A DNA stretch of 23,522 nucleotides. It comes from a virus. The translations under genes and the position numbers were made by a program. The notes beneath the pieces are model-generated. The model ran no database searches, was not told the DNA's origin, and saw nothing but the letters and a program-made list of their open reading frames with translations. Below are positions 1-8,532 of this stretch, piece by piece. Positions within the stretch are counted from its first letter, which is position 1. Each line of letters starts with the position of its first letter. The stretch covers positions 1 to 23,522 of the IMG/VR virus record IMGVR_UViG_3300047281_000018. The stretch is one strand, 5' to 3'.

Positions 1-17
1 AGAACGAGGAATAAAGC

Positions 18-1100
18 ATGGCTACAAAGATGCTACGTCCTAACGTTGGTATTTATGTTGCATCTGCGGATGCGTTTGCTGACTGGAGCGCCCCAACGCT
101 CACTGAAATCACAGACGCTACCAAGGTGTTCAACATCTCACCAGCTATTACTGACGACTACACCCTAAACATGACCGACTCAGCAACTGATACCTCACTG
201 GCTATCATTGACAACGCTTCGGTTTCAACCCCTACTTATTACAACTACGAGGCATCTCTTGATGGCTTCCGTGATGAGAACCTAACTGCAACCTCAAGCT
301 ACAACAAGTTCCGTGACTTGTTCGCAACCGCAGATGTCAAGTACTTCTTGATTAAGCGTGTTGGCAAGGTTCACAATGCTGCATTTGCTGCTGGCGACGA
401 GATTAGCGTTTATGGCGTTAAGACCGACTTCCCGGTTGACATTGCTGGCGATGGTGAAATGCTTCGTATCGGTGCTCGCTTCTTGACCACTGGTGAAGTT
501 AAGGTTAACGTTGCCGTTGCTGCTGGCACTGCAGGCGTAGGCCCAGCACTTGCCGCATCAGTTGGTACCAAGTCTACCTCAAACGGTAAAATCAAGGTAT
601 GGTGGGTTCCTGCTGGAAACATCACCGGAACTGAAGACGCTTGGTTGGCTGCTCCAGACATCACTGACTTGTCAGCTTCTGGTTCACTAGACCTAACCGC
701 AGCAATTGCGTGGGATGGTTACGACCTTGGTGCAACTGACTCAAACAAGATTGATGACCGTGGAATTGTTGACGAAGGTGCCGTTCAAGAACGTGGCTTC
801 GCTCAGTTCAATGGCTCACTAACCTTCTTCCGTGGAATCACCTCGGAGACCACTGGTGCATACTACGACGCTTTTGAAGCGTTCAAGGCTGCTACCGATG
901 GCTCACGTCCAAACGGATTCCTAGTTACCCGTATCGGCATCCCAGCAACTACTGCTGTCGCTGCTGCCCAGAAGGTAAACGCATTCAAGTTCATCGCTGA
1001 CGCAGTGATGGACAACACTGAGGGTGAAGACTCTGTGAAGTTCATGGTTAACTTCCAGCCTCAGGGTAAGCTTGCTGTAAACGTTGCTGCTGTAGCGTAA
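18..1100 (+). CDS. Major tail (tube) protein with two tandem tube domains
   Basis: This 360-residue protein probably polymerises to form the tail tube. Position fits: it lies before the split tail chaperone and tape measure genes, as major tail genes do. The start is supported by GAGG eight bases upstream. The sequence contains an internal duplication. Residues 108-168 (FLIKRVG, then a long strand-rich stretch ending GEVKVNVAVA) align with 300-360 (FLVTRIG, ending GKLAVNVAAVA). Residues 72-100 (YNYEASLDGFRDE, then YNKFRDLF) align with 262-290 (AQFNGSLTFFRG, then YYDAFEAF). So two tube-like domains are fused in one chain, joined near residues 175-195. A strong terminator follows directly, consistent with high, separately controlled expression. 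The family assignment rests on synteny and composition, not on a catalytic motif. Confidence 0.85.
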   Translation: MATKMLRPNVGIYVASADAFADWSAPTLTEITDATKVFNISPAITDDYTLNMTDSATDTSLAIIDNASVSTPTYYNYEASLDGFRDENLTATSSYNKFRDLFATADVKYFLIKRVGKVHNAAFAAGDEISVYGVKTDFPVDIAGDGEMLRIGARFLTTGEVKVNVAVAAGTAGVGPALAASVGTKSTSNGKIKVWWVPAGNITGTEDAWLAAPDITDLSASGSLDLTAAIAWDGYDLGATDSNKIDDRGIVDEGAVQERGFAQFNGSLTFFRGITSETTGAYYDAFEAFKAATDGSRPNGFLVTRIGIPATTAVAAAQKVNAFKFIADAVMDNTEGEDSVKFMVNFQPQGKLAVNVAAVA

Positions 1101-1112
1101 TAGCATAAAGCT

Positions 1113-1155
1113 GGCAGGAGAGGGGTTTGCGCCCATTCCCCCTCTCCTGTCTTTT
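1113..1155 (+). terminator. Rho-independent terminator after the major tail gene
   Basis: Bases 1113-1125 pair with 1139-1151 to form a 13-bp stem containing one G-T wobble, with a 13-base loop and TTTT immediately after. It sits 12 bases past the major tail stop codon and about 45 bases before the next gene. It would cap an abundant major tail message while allowing limited readthrough to the chaperone and tape measure genes. Confidence 0.85.
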
Positions 1156-1197
1156 ACCATCTAAACGGGCGATACAACTCTAGAAAGGCGCAAACAA

Positions 1198-1773
1198 ATG
1201 AGCGAAAACAACGTAGTAGACCTAGCAACCGAGGCACAGAAGCGTGGCAAGTTTAATCTTGCAGACGTAGTAAAGGGCCGTGGCTTCCCAGAGAAGTCAG
1301 TAGACATCTATCTAGATGCAAACTCAGCATATGAACTAGAACAACTCAACGAAGTAATGAATACCGTTACTGACACAGAAGAGTTGACTAAACTAGAAGC
1401 CAATGCAGTTGAACTAAAGAAGAAGATTGTAGACTCTCGTCTAACATTCCACATGCGTGGCGTTAGCCAGTACTCTGTGGAGTATGTAACCGAAGAAGCC
1501 GACAAACTCTACCCAGACAATGAAGATGGCACTGAGAACCCGAACTGGATTCGCCACTACCTTGCAGCACTTGTTGCCAAGAACATTGTGAAGATTACTG
1601 ACGCTGAGGGCAACGAAGACTCCGACAAACTAACCACCGAGCAAGTACTTGAGCTTCGTGGTGTAATGCCGATTGACGCATGGACCTCCCTAGTTGAGAC
1701 CATGCAGAAACTAACCCTAGCATCATCTTACTTCGATGCCATTACGGATGCTGGTTTTTTACCGAAGTCCTAA
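1198..1773 (+). CDS. Tail assembly chaperone, short form (G-like)
   Basis: This 191-residue acidic, helix-rich protein lies between the major tail and tape measure genes, where siphoviruses encode the chaperone that coats the tape measure during tail assembly. It starts at ATG 1198 behind AGAAAGG and begins MSENNVVDLA. The zero-frame product ends just after a run of six T's, with stop TAA at 1771-1773. Most ribosomes would make this form. A minority would shift back one base at 1755-1761 and continue into the GT fusion, as in lambda gpG/gpGT. There is no recognisable catalytic motif. The call rests on position, size and the slippery site. Confidence 0.85.
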   Translation: MSENNVVDLATEAQKRGKFNLADVVKGRGFPEKSVDIYLDANSAYELEQLNEVMNTVTDTEELTKLEANAVELKKKIVDSRLTFHMRGVSQYSVEYVTEEADKLYPDNEDGTENPNWIRHYLAALVAKNIVKITDAEGNEDSDKLTTEQVLELRGVMPIDAWTSLVETMQKLTLASSYFDAITDAGFLPKS

Positions 1774-2171
1774 CATGGGAGGGTAATCGTCAATATATAG
1801 TCGGCATCAAAGCTGCTATATCTGCAGGTATCCGTCCGGTCGCTATGCTGTTCCATGAGCAGCCTAGCGACCCATGGACCCGATTTGACTTCCTCCTCCT
1901 TGAGGCGTACCAGATGTTGCAAGACGAAACATGCAACGAATGTGGCAATCCTATTTGGGTGTGCAGAAATGAAAGTGCAACTAACGTTGGCTTTAAGGTT
2001 AAAGTAGCAAAGTGCTTTGCCAAGGCAGAGCTAGACAAATGGTACGAAAAAGAAGAAAAGAAGAAGACTACTAAAAAGGCGCATGGCGAATACCCTTATG
2101 TTGTGAGTTATACCTATGACGATGGGCCTTTGCCAAGTAGGGAATCATACTATCGAAGCCTCTCGGAATAA
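1198..2171 (+). CDS. Tail assembly chaperone, -1 frameshift fusion (GT-like)
   Basis: This is the predicted fusion made by the -1 shift at 1755-1761: about 188 residues of the short form, then about 136 residues read from 1761 to 2168. The downstream frame has no stop between the heptamer and 2171, and no convincing ribosome binding site precedes its first internal ATG at 1845, so it should be made only as a fusion. The T part contains a C-x2-C...C group (CNECGNPIWVC), a likely zinc site seen in other actinophage T segments, and a lysine/glutamate-rich stretch (EKEEKKKTTKK) near the end. In lambda, the T segment recruits major tail protein to the tape-measure-bound G segment; a similar role is inferred. 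Confidence 0.85.
1755..1761 (+). promoter_or_regulatory. -1 programmed ribosomal frameshift slippery heptamer
   Basis: In zero frame the bases read GGT TTT TTA, giving the canonical heptamer T TTT TTA (X XXY YYZ). A slip of one base moves reading into the frame that stays open from here to 2171. The zero-frame stop lies only nine bases beyond the heptamer. No strong downstream pseudoknot was identified by eye. Confidence 0.9.
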
Positions 2172-2180
2172 GTTCCGGTA

Positions 2181-2189
2181 TGGTAAAAT
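2181..2189 (+). promoter_or_regulatory. Probable extended -10 promoter before the tape measure gene
   Basis: TGG followed by TAAAAT (2184-2189) resembles an extended -10 element. It lies in the 49-base gap between the chaperone stop and the tape measure start. No good -35 hexamer was found. The surrounding 12 bases (GGTAAAATAGTA) recur with one change at 12203-12214 before the holin-like genes, which supports a functional motif. Confidence 0.45.
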
Positions 2190-2220
2190 AGTAGTAGATA
2201 ACAATACTTAGGCGGTAATC

Positions 2221-5200
2221 TTGGAAATCAAAGCGAAACTTTCCCTTGCGGTAGATGGGTTCAAATCTGGACTCTCGACTGCAAAGAAAGAACTTGATAC
2301 TTTCGGAGCCAGTGGCTCTAAGTTTAACTCCAAGTTTGCACAGGACATCCGCTCTTCTTTTGATAACATTGGCCCTGGCATCAAGCGTGTTAACCGTGAG
2401 GTTAGTAGAGACTTTGATAAACTAACCAAGGAAATCGCAAGCAACAACAAAGCAGCACTTGGCAACATTTGGAATCCACTAAGCCAAGGCTTCAATAAAG
2501 CAACCGCCAAGATTGCAGTTAACTCTGCAGTCATTGGTGGTTTCTTTAAGAACATGACCAAGAGCGCATCTAGCCACGCTAAAGACGTAGATGCCCTAAT
2601 TGAGCGTAATACCCGTAACCGTATTATCGGTTCACAACGGGCTGCTGACTTTGAAGCACGGGTTGCTCAGTCGAACCGAAGAATTGACAAAGCCTCAATG
2701 CGTGAGCAGTATGGCGCTAGACCTGCTGGCTCTGCCACTGGCCGAGGTTCCGTAACTGCCCCAGACACTCGAATTAAACTTGCTTCTTTTACTGCACCAG
2801 CGCAAGACAAGGGCTCACTAAAGTCTCGCATTGACCTTTACAAGCAGGATGCAAAAGAACTTGCAGCCTCTACTGCATATAAGGCTAAGTACGAAGCTGT
2901 CTACCAGATGGGCCGACTAAGCCGTGCTACGGCAGGACTCAAGCAGGAAACCGCCGCAATGTGGGCCAATGCAAAAGAGTCAGCTGCAGCCACCGCATAT
3001 AAGGCCAAGTACGAGGCTGTGTATCAACTTGGTAGAGTTCGTCAAGCGATGGAAGCCAACAGGGCAATCTCTCAGCAAAAAAAGATGGACCTTGGTGCAC
3101 TTGTAATTAGCGATGACTTCGAGCGCAAGATGGCCTCGACTCGCTATGCCCTTTATGATGTTGGCCAGCGATTCCTTGCCTTTGGTGCTATTGTTGTATC
3201 TTCCATGGCAGAAGCAATAAAGACATCTGCTAAATTTGAATCTTCGTTTACCTCAGTTGAGCGTACCACCGGTATGGTCCTAGGCAAGAGCGGTGGCCAT
3301 GCTGAGGCTTTGAAGAAGCAACTACTAGACCTCTCAACTACAATGCCGGTCTCATTCGAGCAGATTACTCAGATTGCCACACTTGGTGCACAGATGGGTA
3401 TCGCATCTGATTCTGTAGATAACTTTGCCGTTACAGTGACCAAGTTCTCTGCCATCACTGGCATCTCCGTAGAGACTGCCGCACAGTCCTTTGGTAGATT
3501 GGGCCAGCTGCTTCACGTCAATGCAAATGAATTTGAAAACCTATCTTCGGCAATCACTTACACTGGTGTAAACTCTGTTGCCACAGACCAGGAAATTCTC
3601 AGCATGTCCGAGTCTATTGCTGCTGCCGGTGTGCAGTCAGGGTTCTCTGCTCATGAGGTTATCGGCCTATCAGCTGCCCTTGCTTCACTTAAGGTTCGCC
3701 CTGAAGAAGCTCGTGGTGTTCTTGCTCGCCTCTTCCGTGAGATTGAATCTCAGGTTTCCCAGGCTGGAACCGGCCTAGATGACTTTAGCCAAATCCTTGG
3801 AGTAACCTCTGCTGATGCTGCTAATCTCTGGAAGCAGGACCCATCTGCATTCTTTGGTAAATTCCTAGAGGGTGCCCAGGCAACTGGCAAGCTAACTGAG
3901 ACACTAACCGCCTTGGGTATCACTAACACCCGTGAACTAAACGTAATTCAGCGTCTATCGCAGAGCCAGGGTCTTTTGACCAGTACAATGGCAGACTCTG
4001 AGAAACAGTACCTGCTTGGTACATACTCAAGTGAGGCCTATGGCCTAGTTGTAGATGACCTAAACTCTAAGATGACAATGTTCCAAAGCACTCTTGAAAT
4101 CATGAAGGCATCATTCGGAGATGCGATGAGTGGTGGCATTAAGATTGTTATTGACGGTCTCACCGGCCTAGCCAAGTTGTTTACCCAAATGCCTACTGGC
4201 ATCAAGGCTACAGTTGCACTGCTTGGTGTATTCGCTGCGATTACAGCAGTTATCTTTGGAAGCCTAGCAATGGGTATTGCTGGACTACTTGCTATGAAAC
4301 TTGCTATGAAGAACCTGGCAAGTGAAGGTATCCAGGCATCGATTAGTCTTGGAACATTTAATGCCCTTGTTGTGAGCATGATTCCTAGTACTGGACTTGC
4401 TGCTGGCGCATTGAAGCTTCTTGGTATTTCTGCAAAGACATCATCTACCGGACTTAAGACACTTGCAATTAGCATGAGAACCGTAATGATTGCAAGCGGT
4501 GTTGGAATCGCCTTGGTTGCCTTAACTATGGCACTTGATGCTTTTGGTAATTCAGCCAAGGATGTCAATGCAGATGCAATTGCTGCAGGTAATGCAATGC
4601 TAGAGGCCGGTGGAGGCGCAGATGCCTTTGGCAAGGCTCTAGCTGCCGACAAGACTGCAATCAAGGATGGCGCAGCAGCACTTGGCACACTAACATTAGC
4701 CTATGACGAAGTAGCCTCCGCCCGTGTGAAGGATGAAGAGCAAGCACTTGCTGTTGGTCGTGCAGCAGAGTCAATGGTTGATTCCTACAAGAACCAGACC
4801 GATGTTTCTGGTGGGGTTGTGGATGCGTATGATGCAATGTCAGAGGCTTCTGCAGCATACAGCCAATCAATTAAAGAGACCGAAGATTCTACTAAATCTA
4901 TTACTGCAGCAATGGGTCAGCAAACTGCTGCCTTCTATGTTGAGGCATTTAGCAAGTACAAGGGTGCTAATGGAGACCAGGCTACATTCTGGGAGAACTA
5001 CCTTGACCCGAAAAATGCACAGCTAAAGACAACCCTTGAATCATTTGGATTTAATGTCGGTGAATTGGTTGCAGCAAGCATGTCTAAGTCTGGTGGTGGC
5101 GCTGCTTATGTAGCTAATCTACAAAAGCAAATTGCGGATGCCTCAGTGGCTATCCAAAGCCGAGGTCCTGGTACTTCTGAGGCTAAGGCTTTGGGTGACT

Positions 5201-7665
5201 TTGGTAAGTCAGTTGGATGGACAAGTGAGCAAATTTCCTTAATCCAAAAGCAACTAAGCACAGACCCTGCAGAAGCCATGTACTTTAAGGGAATTGCATA
5301 TACTGAATTTGATGCCTTTATCGCTGAAAGCGTCAAGGGGCTAGACGGTCTAAGCGTAGCTGCTACACAAAGTCAAGCAGTTATTGAAGCCAACAAAAAG
5401 ACAATGACCGACCTTGGCTACTCTGCTGAAGTTGCCGATGGTCTAGTTGGCGGCTTGTCCGAATCGCTAAAGGGTTACATGGATGCAGCCTTCTCCGGCG
5501 AGGCAGCAAACAATGCTGCTGCAGACTCGTTCCAGACTTTTGCCTCTGGAGTAATGGACGTTACCGATGGCCTAGCTGGTGGCCGTCAAGACGTAGCAAA
5601 CTGGGTTGGCTACATGAATTCAGCCCGTGAAGCAGCTATTGCCAATGGCGAAGGGTTTGCTGGTAGCGTCACAAGAATGCTTACTGGTATTGAAGCCCTG
5701 GGCAAGTCTGGCAAGAGCATCAAGAAGCCTTTTGAAGATATGAAAAAGTATCTTGTGACTGCTGCATCTGGTGAAGGCTTTAGTGACCTTGGTAAGAAAA
5801 TTGCTACAGCAACTGACCCATCGCAGCTATCTGGAATTATCGATGCGTTCATTACCCTAAGCACGAACCAGGGGACTGCTGGCAAGTCAGCACTTGCTTA
5901 TGGAATTGCGCTTAAGGGTGCACTGACACTTGACCCAGCACTACTCAAGACCCTAATGGCTGCGTTTACTGTAACCACAGATACAATTGCTAATACTGGT
6001 GGAGTTGCAAAGACCGCACTAGAGAAGTTGCAAGAAGCAATTGAAAAAGTATTCAAGGCTGGCAACGCAAAGATGGGCCTTGAGGCTGCTCTCGATAGCC
6101 TTGGTGAATCTATGGCCAAGAACAAGAAGGTCTTCAGTGTGTATTCTGAAGCAGGCAGAACTAACCTAGAGAACCTAAAGACCACCATTAACTCAATCGC
6201 AGAAAACACCAAGGGTGCACCTCAGGCAGCAGCAAACAGCCTAGAGTCACTTCGTCAGGCTATGATTAAGACTGGTGTAACTGCAGGTCCTGCAATGGCT
6301 ATGATTACTGCTGCAATTAAAGCAACTGGTAAAAAGGGTAAAGCCGCTGCTGCAGAAGTTAAGATGATTCTTGGTAGCATCACTACCTCATTCAAAGAAG
6401 CAGCTAGGTCTGAAGCTAGAACAATTAGCGACTACATCAGCGACATTAGCAGCATCCTAAATGATGCTCTTCGCAACCGCTATGGTAAGCAAGAGGCAGC
6501 AGATTCAATCTCTGGCGCATGGCGCTCAATTGGTAAAGCAGCAACAGATGCTGCCAATGCAATTGCTGAAGCCAACAAGGAAATCAAGGCCACTACTGCC
6601 GACAAGGCTGTGCTCGAATACCAACTTGGCATTGCTGTTAAGTATGGCGACACCAAGCGAGCTGCGGTAATCCAAGCTAAACTTGACGATGCAACCAAGA
6701 GTCTTGCTGAGAATAACGCTAAACTTGCTGAAGCCCAGGCTGCAAGCAACAAGTCATTGACTGATTCAACTGAGGCTGGTGCTGGAAACAGGACACAGAT
6801 TCGTGGCATAGTATCCTCAATGAATGACTACTTGATGTCTTTGGCTCGTGCAGGTAAGTCTAATGCAGAATTAAAGGTTGAGGCCAAGACTCTTAGCGAT
6901 GACTTCATGAAGCAGGGTAAGGCCCTCGGCTTTGCCGAGAAGGAACTTCAGACTTATGCTGATGCTTTCACCGGTGACTTCACAAAGGCTGTCAATGCTG
7001 TGCCTAATGATATTACCCTAAAGGTAAACACCGACCCTGCACTTGCAGCAATTGAAGAGTTCGTTGCCAAGGCAAAGGACTCACTTGGAACTATCGGTAT
7101 CATTGCTCCAACCGCAACTGACACAAAAGCTACAGTAAAGGCTCCTATTACTGCTGCACAGAAGGCAACAATCGCTTCTCTCGCATCTCAGGTTAGCACA
7201 ACAACCGCTCAAATTGTTGCACTACAGAAGTCCCCAATAAAGAATGCCGCTGCTATCCTAGTTCTTGAAGCAAAGCGTGACCGCTTGCGTGAACGTGCAG
7301 CAGCAGTTACTGCTCCTGTAACTAAGGCAAATGGTGGCTACATCTCTGGCCCTGGAACCTCAACCAGCGACTCAATCCCTGCCATGCTATCTAATGGTGA
7401 GTATGTAATCAAGGCTAATGCTGTAAGTAAGTATGGCGTTGACTTCATGAACTCAATCAACCAGATGAAGGCTGCTCGCCCGATGCCATCAGGTATTGGC
7501 GCAGGAGGTGTCGGAGGGTCTTCTGTGGTATACTTGAGTCCAGAGGACCGCCAGCTGCTTCGTGCAGCGATGGACCGACCTATTGCTCTTTACACAGAGA
7601 ATTCAAAGATTGCTCAATCGGCTAACGCTGGTAACGTAGTCTTGGCACAGAGAGGCACTAACTAA
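2221..7665 (+). CDS. Tape measure protein
   Basis: This 1,814-residue protein sets tail length and is the largest gene in the window. It starts at TTG 2221 (AGGCGG upstream), with the typical opening MEIKAKLSLAVDGFKSGL. A perfect-period 40-residue tandem repeat lies at about 199-278. Residues about 340-540 form the conserved TP901-type tape measure domain (FESSFTSVERTTG, then LLDLSTTMPVSFEQITQIAT). Hydrophobic segments lie at about 661-697 and 755-775, consistent with membrane interaction during DNA entry. The middle and C-terminal parts are long, Ala/Lys-rich and probably coiled coil. The end carries the common tape measure motif GGYISGPGTSTSDSIPAMLS, then NGEYVI, near 1705-1732. A TAATG overlap couples it to the distal tail gene. 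Confidence 0.97.
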   Translation: MEIKAKLSLAVDGFKSGLSTAKKELDTFGASGSKFNSKFAQDIRSSFDNIGPGIKRVNREVSRDFDKLTKEIASNNKAALGNIWNPLSQGFNKATAKIAVNSAVIGGFFKNMTKSASSHAKDVDALIERNTRNRIIGSQRAADFEARVAQSNRRIDKASMREQYGARPAGSATGRGSVTAPDTRIKLASFTAPAQDKGSLKSRIDLYKQDAKELAASTAYKAKYEAVYQMGRLSRATAGLKQETAAMWANAKESAAATAYKAKYEAVYQLGRVRQAMEANRAISQQKKMDLGALVISDDFERKMASTRYALYDVGQRFLAFGAIVVSSMAEAIKTSAKFESSFTSVERTTGMVLGKSGGHAEALKKQLLDLSTTMPVSFEQITQIATLGAQMGIASDSVDNFAVTVTKFSAITGISVETAAQSFGRLGQLLHVNANEFENLSSAITYTGVNSVATDQEILSMSESIAAAGVQSGFSAHEVIGLSAALASLKVRPEEARGVLARLFREIESQVSQAGTGLDDFSQILGVTSADAANLWKQDPSAFFGKFLEGAQATGKLTETLTALGITNTRELNVIQRLSQSQGLLTSTMADSEKQYLLGTYSSEAYGLVVDDLNSKMTMFQSTLEIMKASFGDAMSGGIKIVIDGLTGLAKLFTQMPTGIKATVALLGVFAAITAVIFGSLAMGIAGLLAMKLAMKNLASEGIQASISLGTFNALVVSMIPSTGLAAGALKLLGISAKTSSTGLKTLAISMRTVMIASGVGIALVALTMALDAFGNSAKDVNADAIAAGNAMLEAGGGADAFGKALAADKTAIKDGAAALGTLTLAYDEVASARVKDEEQALAVGRAAESMVDSYKNQTDVSGGVVDAYDAMSEASAAYSQSIKETEDSTKSITAAMGQQTAAFYVEAFSKYKGANGDQATFWENYLDPKNAQLKTTLESFGFNVGELVAASMSKSGGGAAYVANLQKQIADASVAIQSRGPGTSEAKALGDFGKSVGWTSEQISLIQKQLSTDPAEAMYFKGIAYTEFDAFIAESVKGLDGLSVAATQSQAVIEANKKTMTDLGYSAEVADGLVGGLSESLKGYMDAAFSGEAANNAAADSFQTFASGVMDVTDGLAGGRQDVANWVGYMNSAREAAIANGEGFAGSVTRMLTGIEALGKSGKSIKKPFEDMKKYLVTAASGEGFSDLGKKIATATDPSQLSGIIDAFITLSTNQGTAGKSALAYGIALKGALTLDPALLKTLMAAFTVTTDTIANTGGVAKTALEKLQEAIEKVFKAGNAKMGLEAALDSLGESMAKNKKVFSVYSEAGRTNLENLKTTINSIAENTKGAPQAAANSLESLRQAMIKTGVTAGPAMAMITAAIKATGKKGKAAAAEVKMILGSITTSFKEAARSEARTISDYISDISSILNDALRNRYGKQEAADSISGAWRSIGKAATDAANAIAEANKEIKATTADKAVLEYQLGIAVKYGDTKRAAVIQAKLDDATKSLAENNAKLAEAQAASNKSLTDSTEAGAGNRTQIRGIVSSMNDYLMSLARAGKSNAELKVEAKTLSDDFMKQGKALGFAEKELQTYADAFTGDFTKAVNAVPNDITLKVNTDPALAAIEEFVAKAKDSLGTIGIIAPTATDTKATVKAPITAAQKATIASLASQVSTTTAQIVALQKSPIKNAAAILVLEAKRDRLRERAAAVTAPVTKANGGYISGPGTSTSDSIPAMLSNGEYVIKANAVSKYGVDFMNSINQMKAARPMPSGIGAGGVGGSSVVYLSPEDRQLLRAAMDRPIALYTENSKIAQSANAGNVVLAQRGTN
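2815..3054 (+). repeat. Tandem 120-bp (40-residue) repeat in the tape measure gene
   Basis: Bases 2815-2934 and 2935-3054 encode two 40-residue units sharing an identical core, TAYKAKYEAVYQ. Flanks are related: AKELAAS versus AKESAAA, and MGRLSRA versus LGRVRQA. The two cores are exactly 120 bases apart. Synonymous differences show that the duplication is not brand new. Adding or losing a unit would be expected to change tail length by a fixed step. Confidence 0.85.
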
Positions 7666-8531
7666 TGGCTAGCCTGATTTACTTCGGCACCGCAGATAAG
7701 CAGTCCTGGATTAAGGCACCTGCTTCGGGTATGGCTGCCGGCTCACAGGGCTGGGGAGCAGAAAGCCAGCTTCGCTCTGGTCGAGCATTTGTAAAGCGCT
7801 CATCGGCCTCACACCGCCGCTTTAGCCCTAGCTGGGTAGGCTCATACAATGCCAACGAAGAGGCATCTCTACAGCACATCATCAACTACTCTGAAGGCCT
7901 CTATGGCAATGGTCCATTCTATTTCGTAGACCCATTTGCTGCTAACCAGAATGTAATGCCACCTCACTGGGCTGCTCCGATGCTAACCGCAACTGACTGG
8001 CCTGAACTTGCCTCTGGCTTGGTTCCTACATTCAGCATCTCTAGTGTAAATAACTCATACCCAATGAAGTATGTAAGTTACACAACTACCGACTCTTATG
8101 CAAGTACCAAGAAACTAACCTTGATTATCCCAAGCGGATACAAGTTGGCATTCGGCTGGCATGGTCCTGCTGCTGGCTCAACCTCTGGTGTCCGCATTGT
8201 GCCTTACCTTCGCTCAACTGGACTTGCAGACACTGCACTAAACCCAACCAAGATTACTGCTGGCGGTACTGTGCGTACCAACACAAGCATTAGCGGAACC
8301 ACCTACTCTAAGGTAGAAGTCTTTATTGCTACCACTAGTGCATCTACCCTAAACATCACAGCGATGATTGGTCAGATTATTCCGCTAGCATCTAGCGTTG
8401 CATCTGGTGGCTTTATTGCCGGTAAGGGAACCACCTCAGTTGAGTTTGGTCAGCGACCAACAATTGAATACTACTCATCGGCCATCAACGAGGGGCAGAT
8501 TGGTATGTCAACTACTTGGATAGAGGTTTAG
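7665..8531 (+). CDS. Distal tail / minor tail protein (Dit-like)
   Basis: This 288-residue protein directly follows the tape measure, sharing the A of a TAATG junction, the usual place for the baseplate hub protein. Residues about 78-104 contain a segment typical of actinophage minor tail proteins (NGPFYFVDPFAANQNVMPPH, followed by WAAP). The remainder is Ser/Thr/Gly-rich and probably beta-sandwich, ending TTWIEV. No signal peptide or membrane segment is seen. The role as a hub joining the tube to the tail tip is inferred from order and this motif. Confidence 0.75.
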   Translation: MASLIYFGTADKQSWIKAPASGMAAGSQGWGAESQLRSGRAFVKRSSASHRRFSPSWVGSYNANEEASLQHIINYSEGLYGNGPFYFVDPFAANQNVMPPHWAAPMLTATDWPELASGLVPTFSISSVNNSYPMKYVSYTTTDSYASTKKLTLIIPSGYKLAFGWHGPAAGSTSGVRIVPYLRSTGLADTALNPTKITAGGTVRTNTSISGTTYSKVEVFIATTSASTLNITAMIGQIIPLASSVASGGFIAGKGTTSVEFGQRPTIEYYSSAINEGQIGMSTTWIEV

Positions 8532-8532
8532 T

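Noticed and set aside
1845-2171. Independent gene starting at ATG 1845
   Set aside because: The frame is open back to the slippery heptamer and has no ribosome site at 1845, so a frameshift fusion explains it better.
4038-4688. 216-codon open frame on the - strand inside the tape measure gene
   Set aside because: It is antisense to a well-supported gene; the product is low-complexity Ala/Pro/Ser with no domain and no suitable ribosome site.
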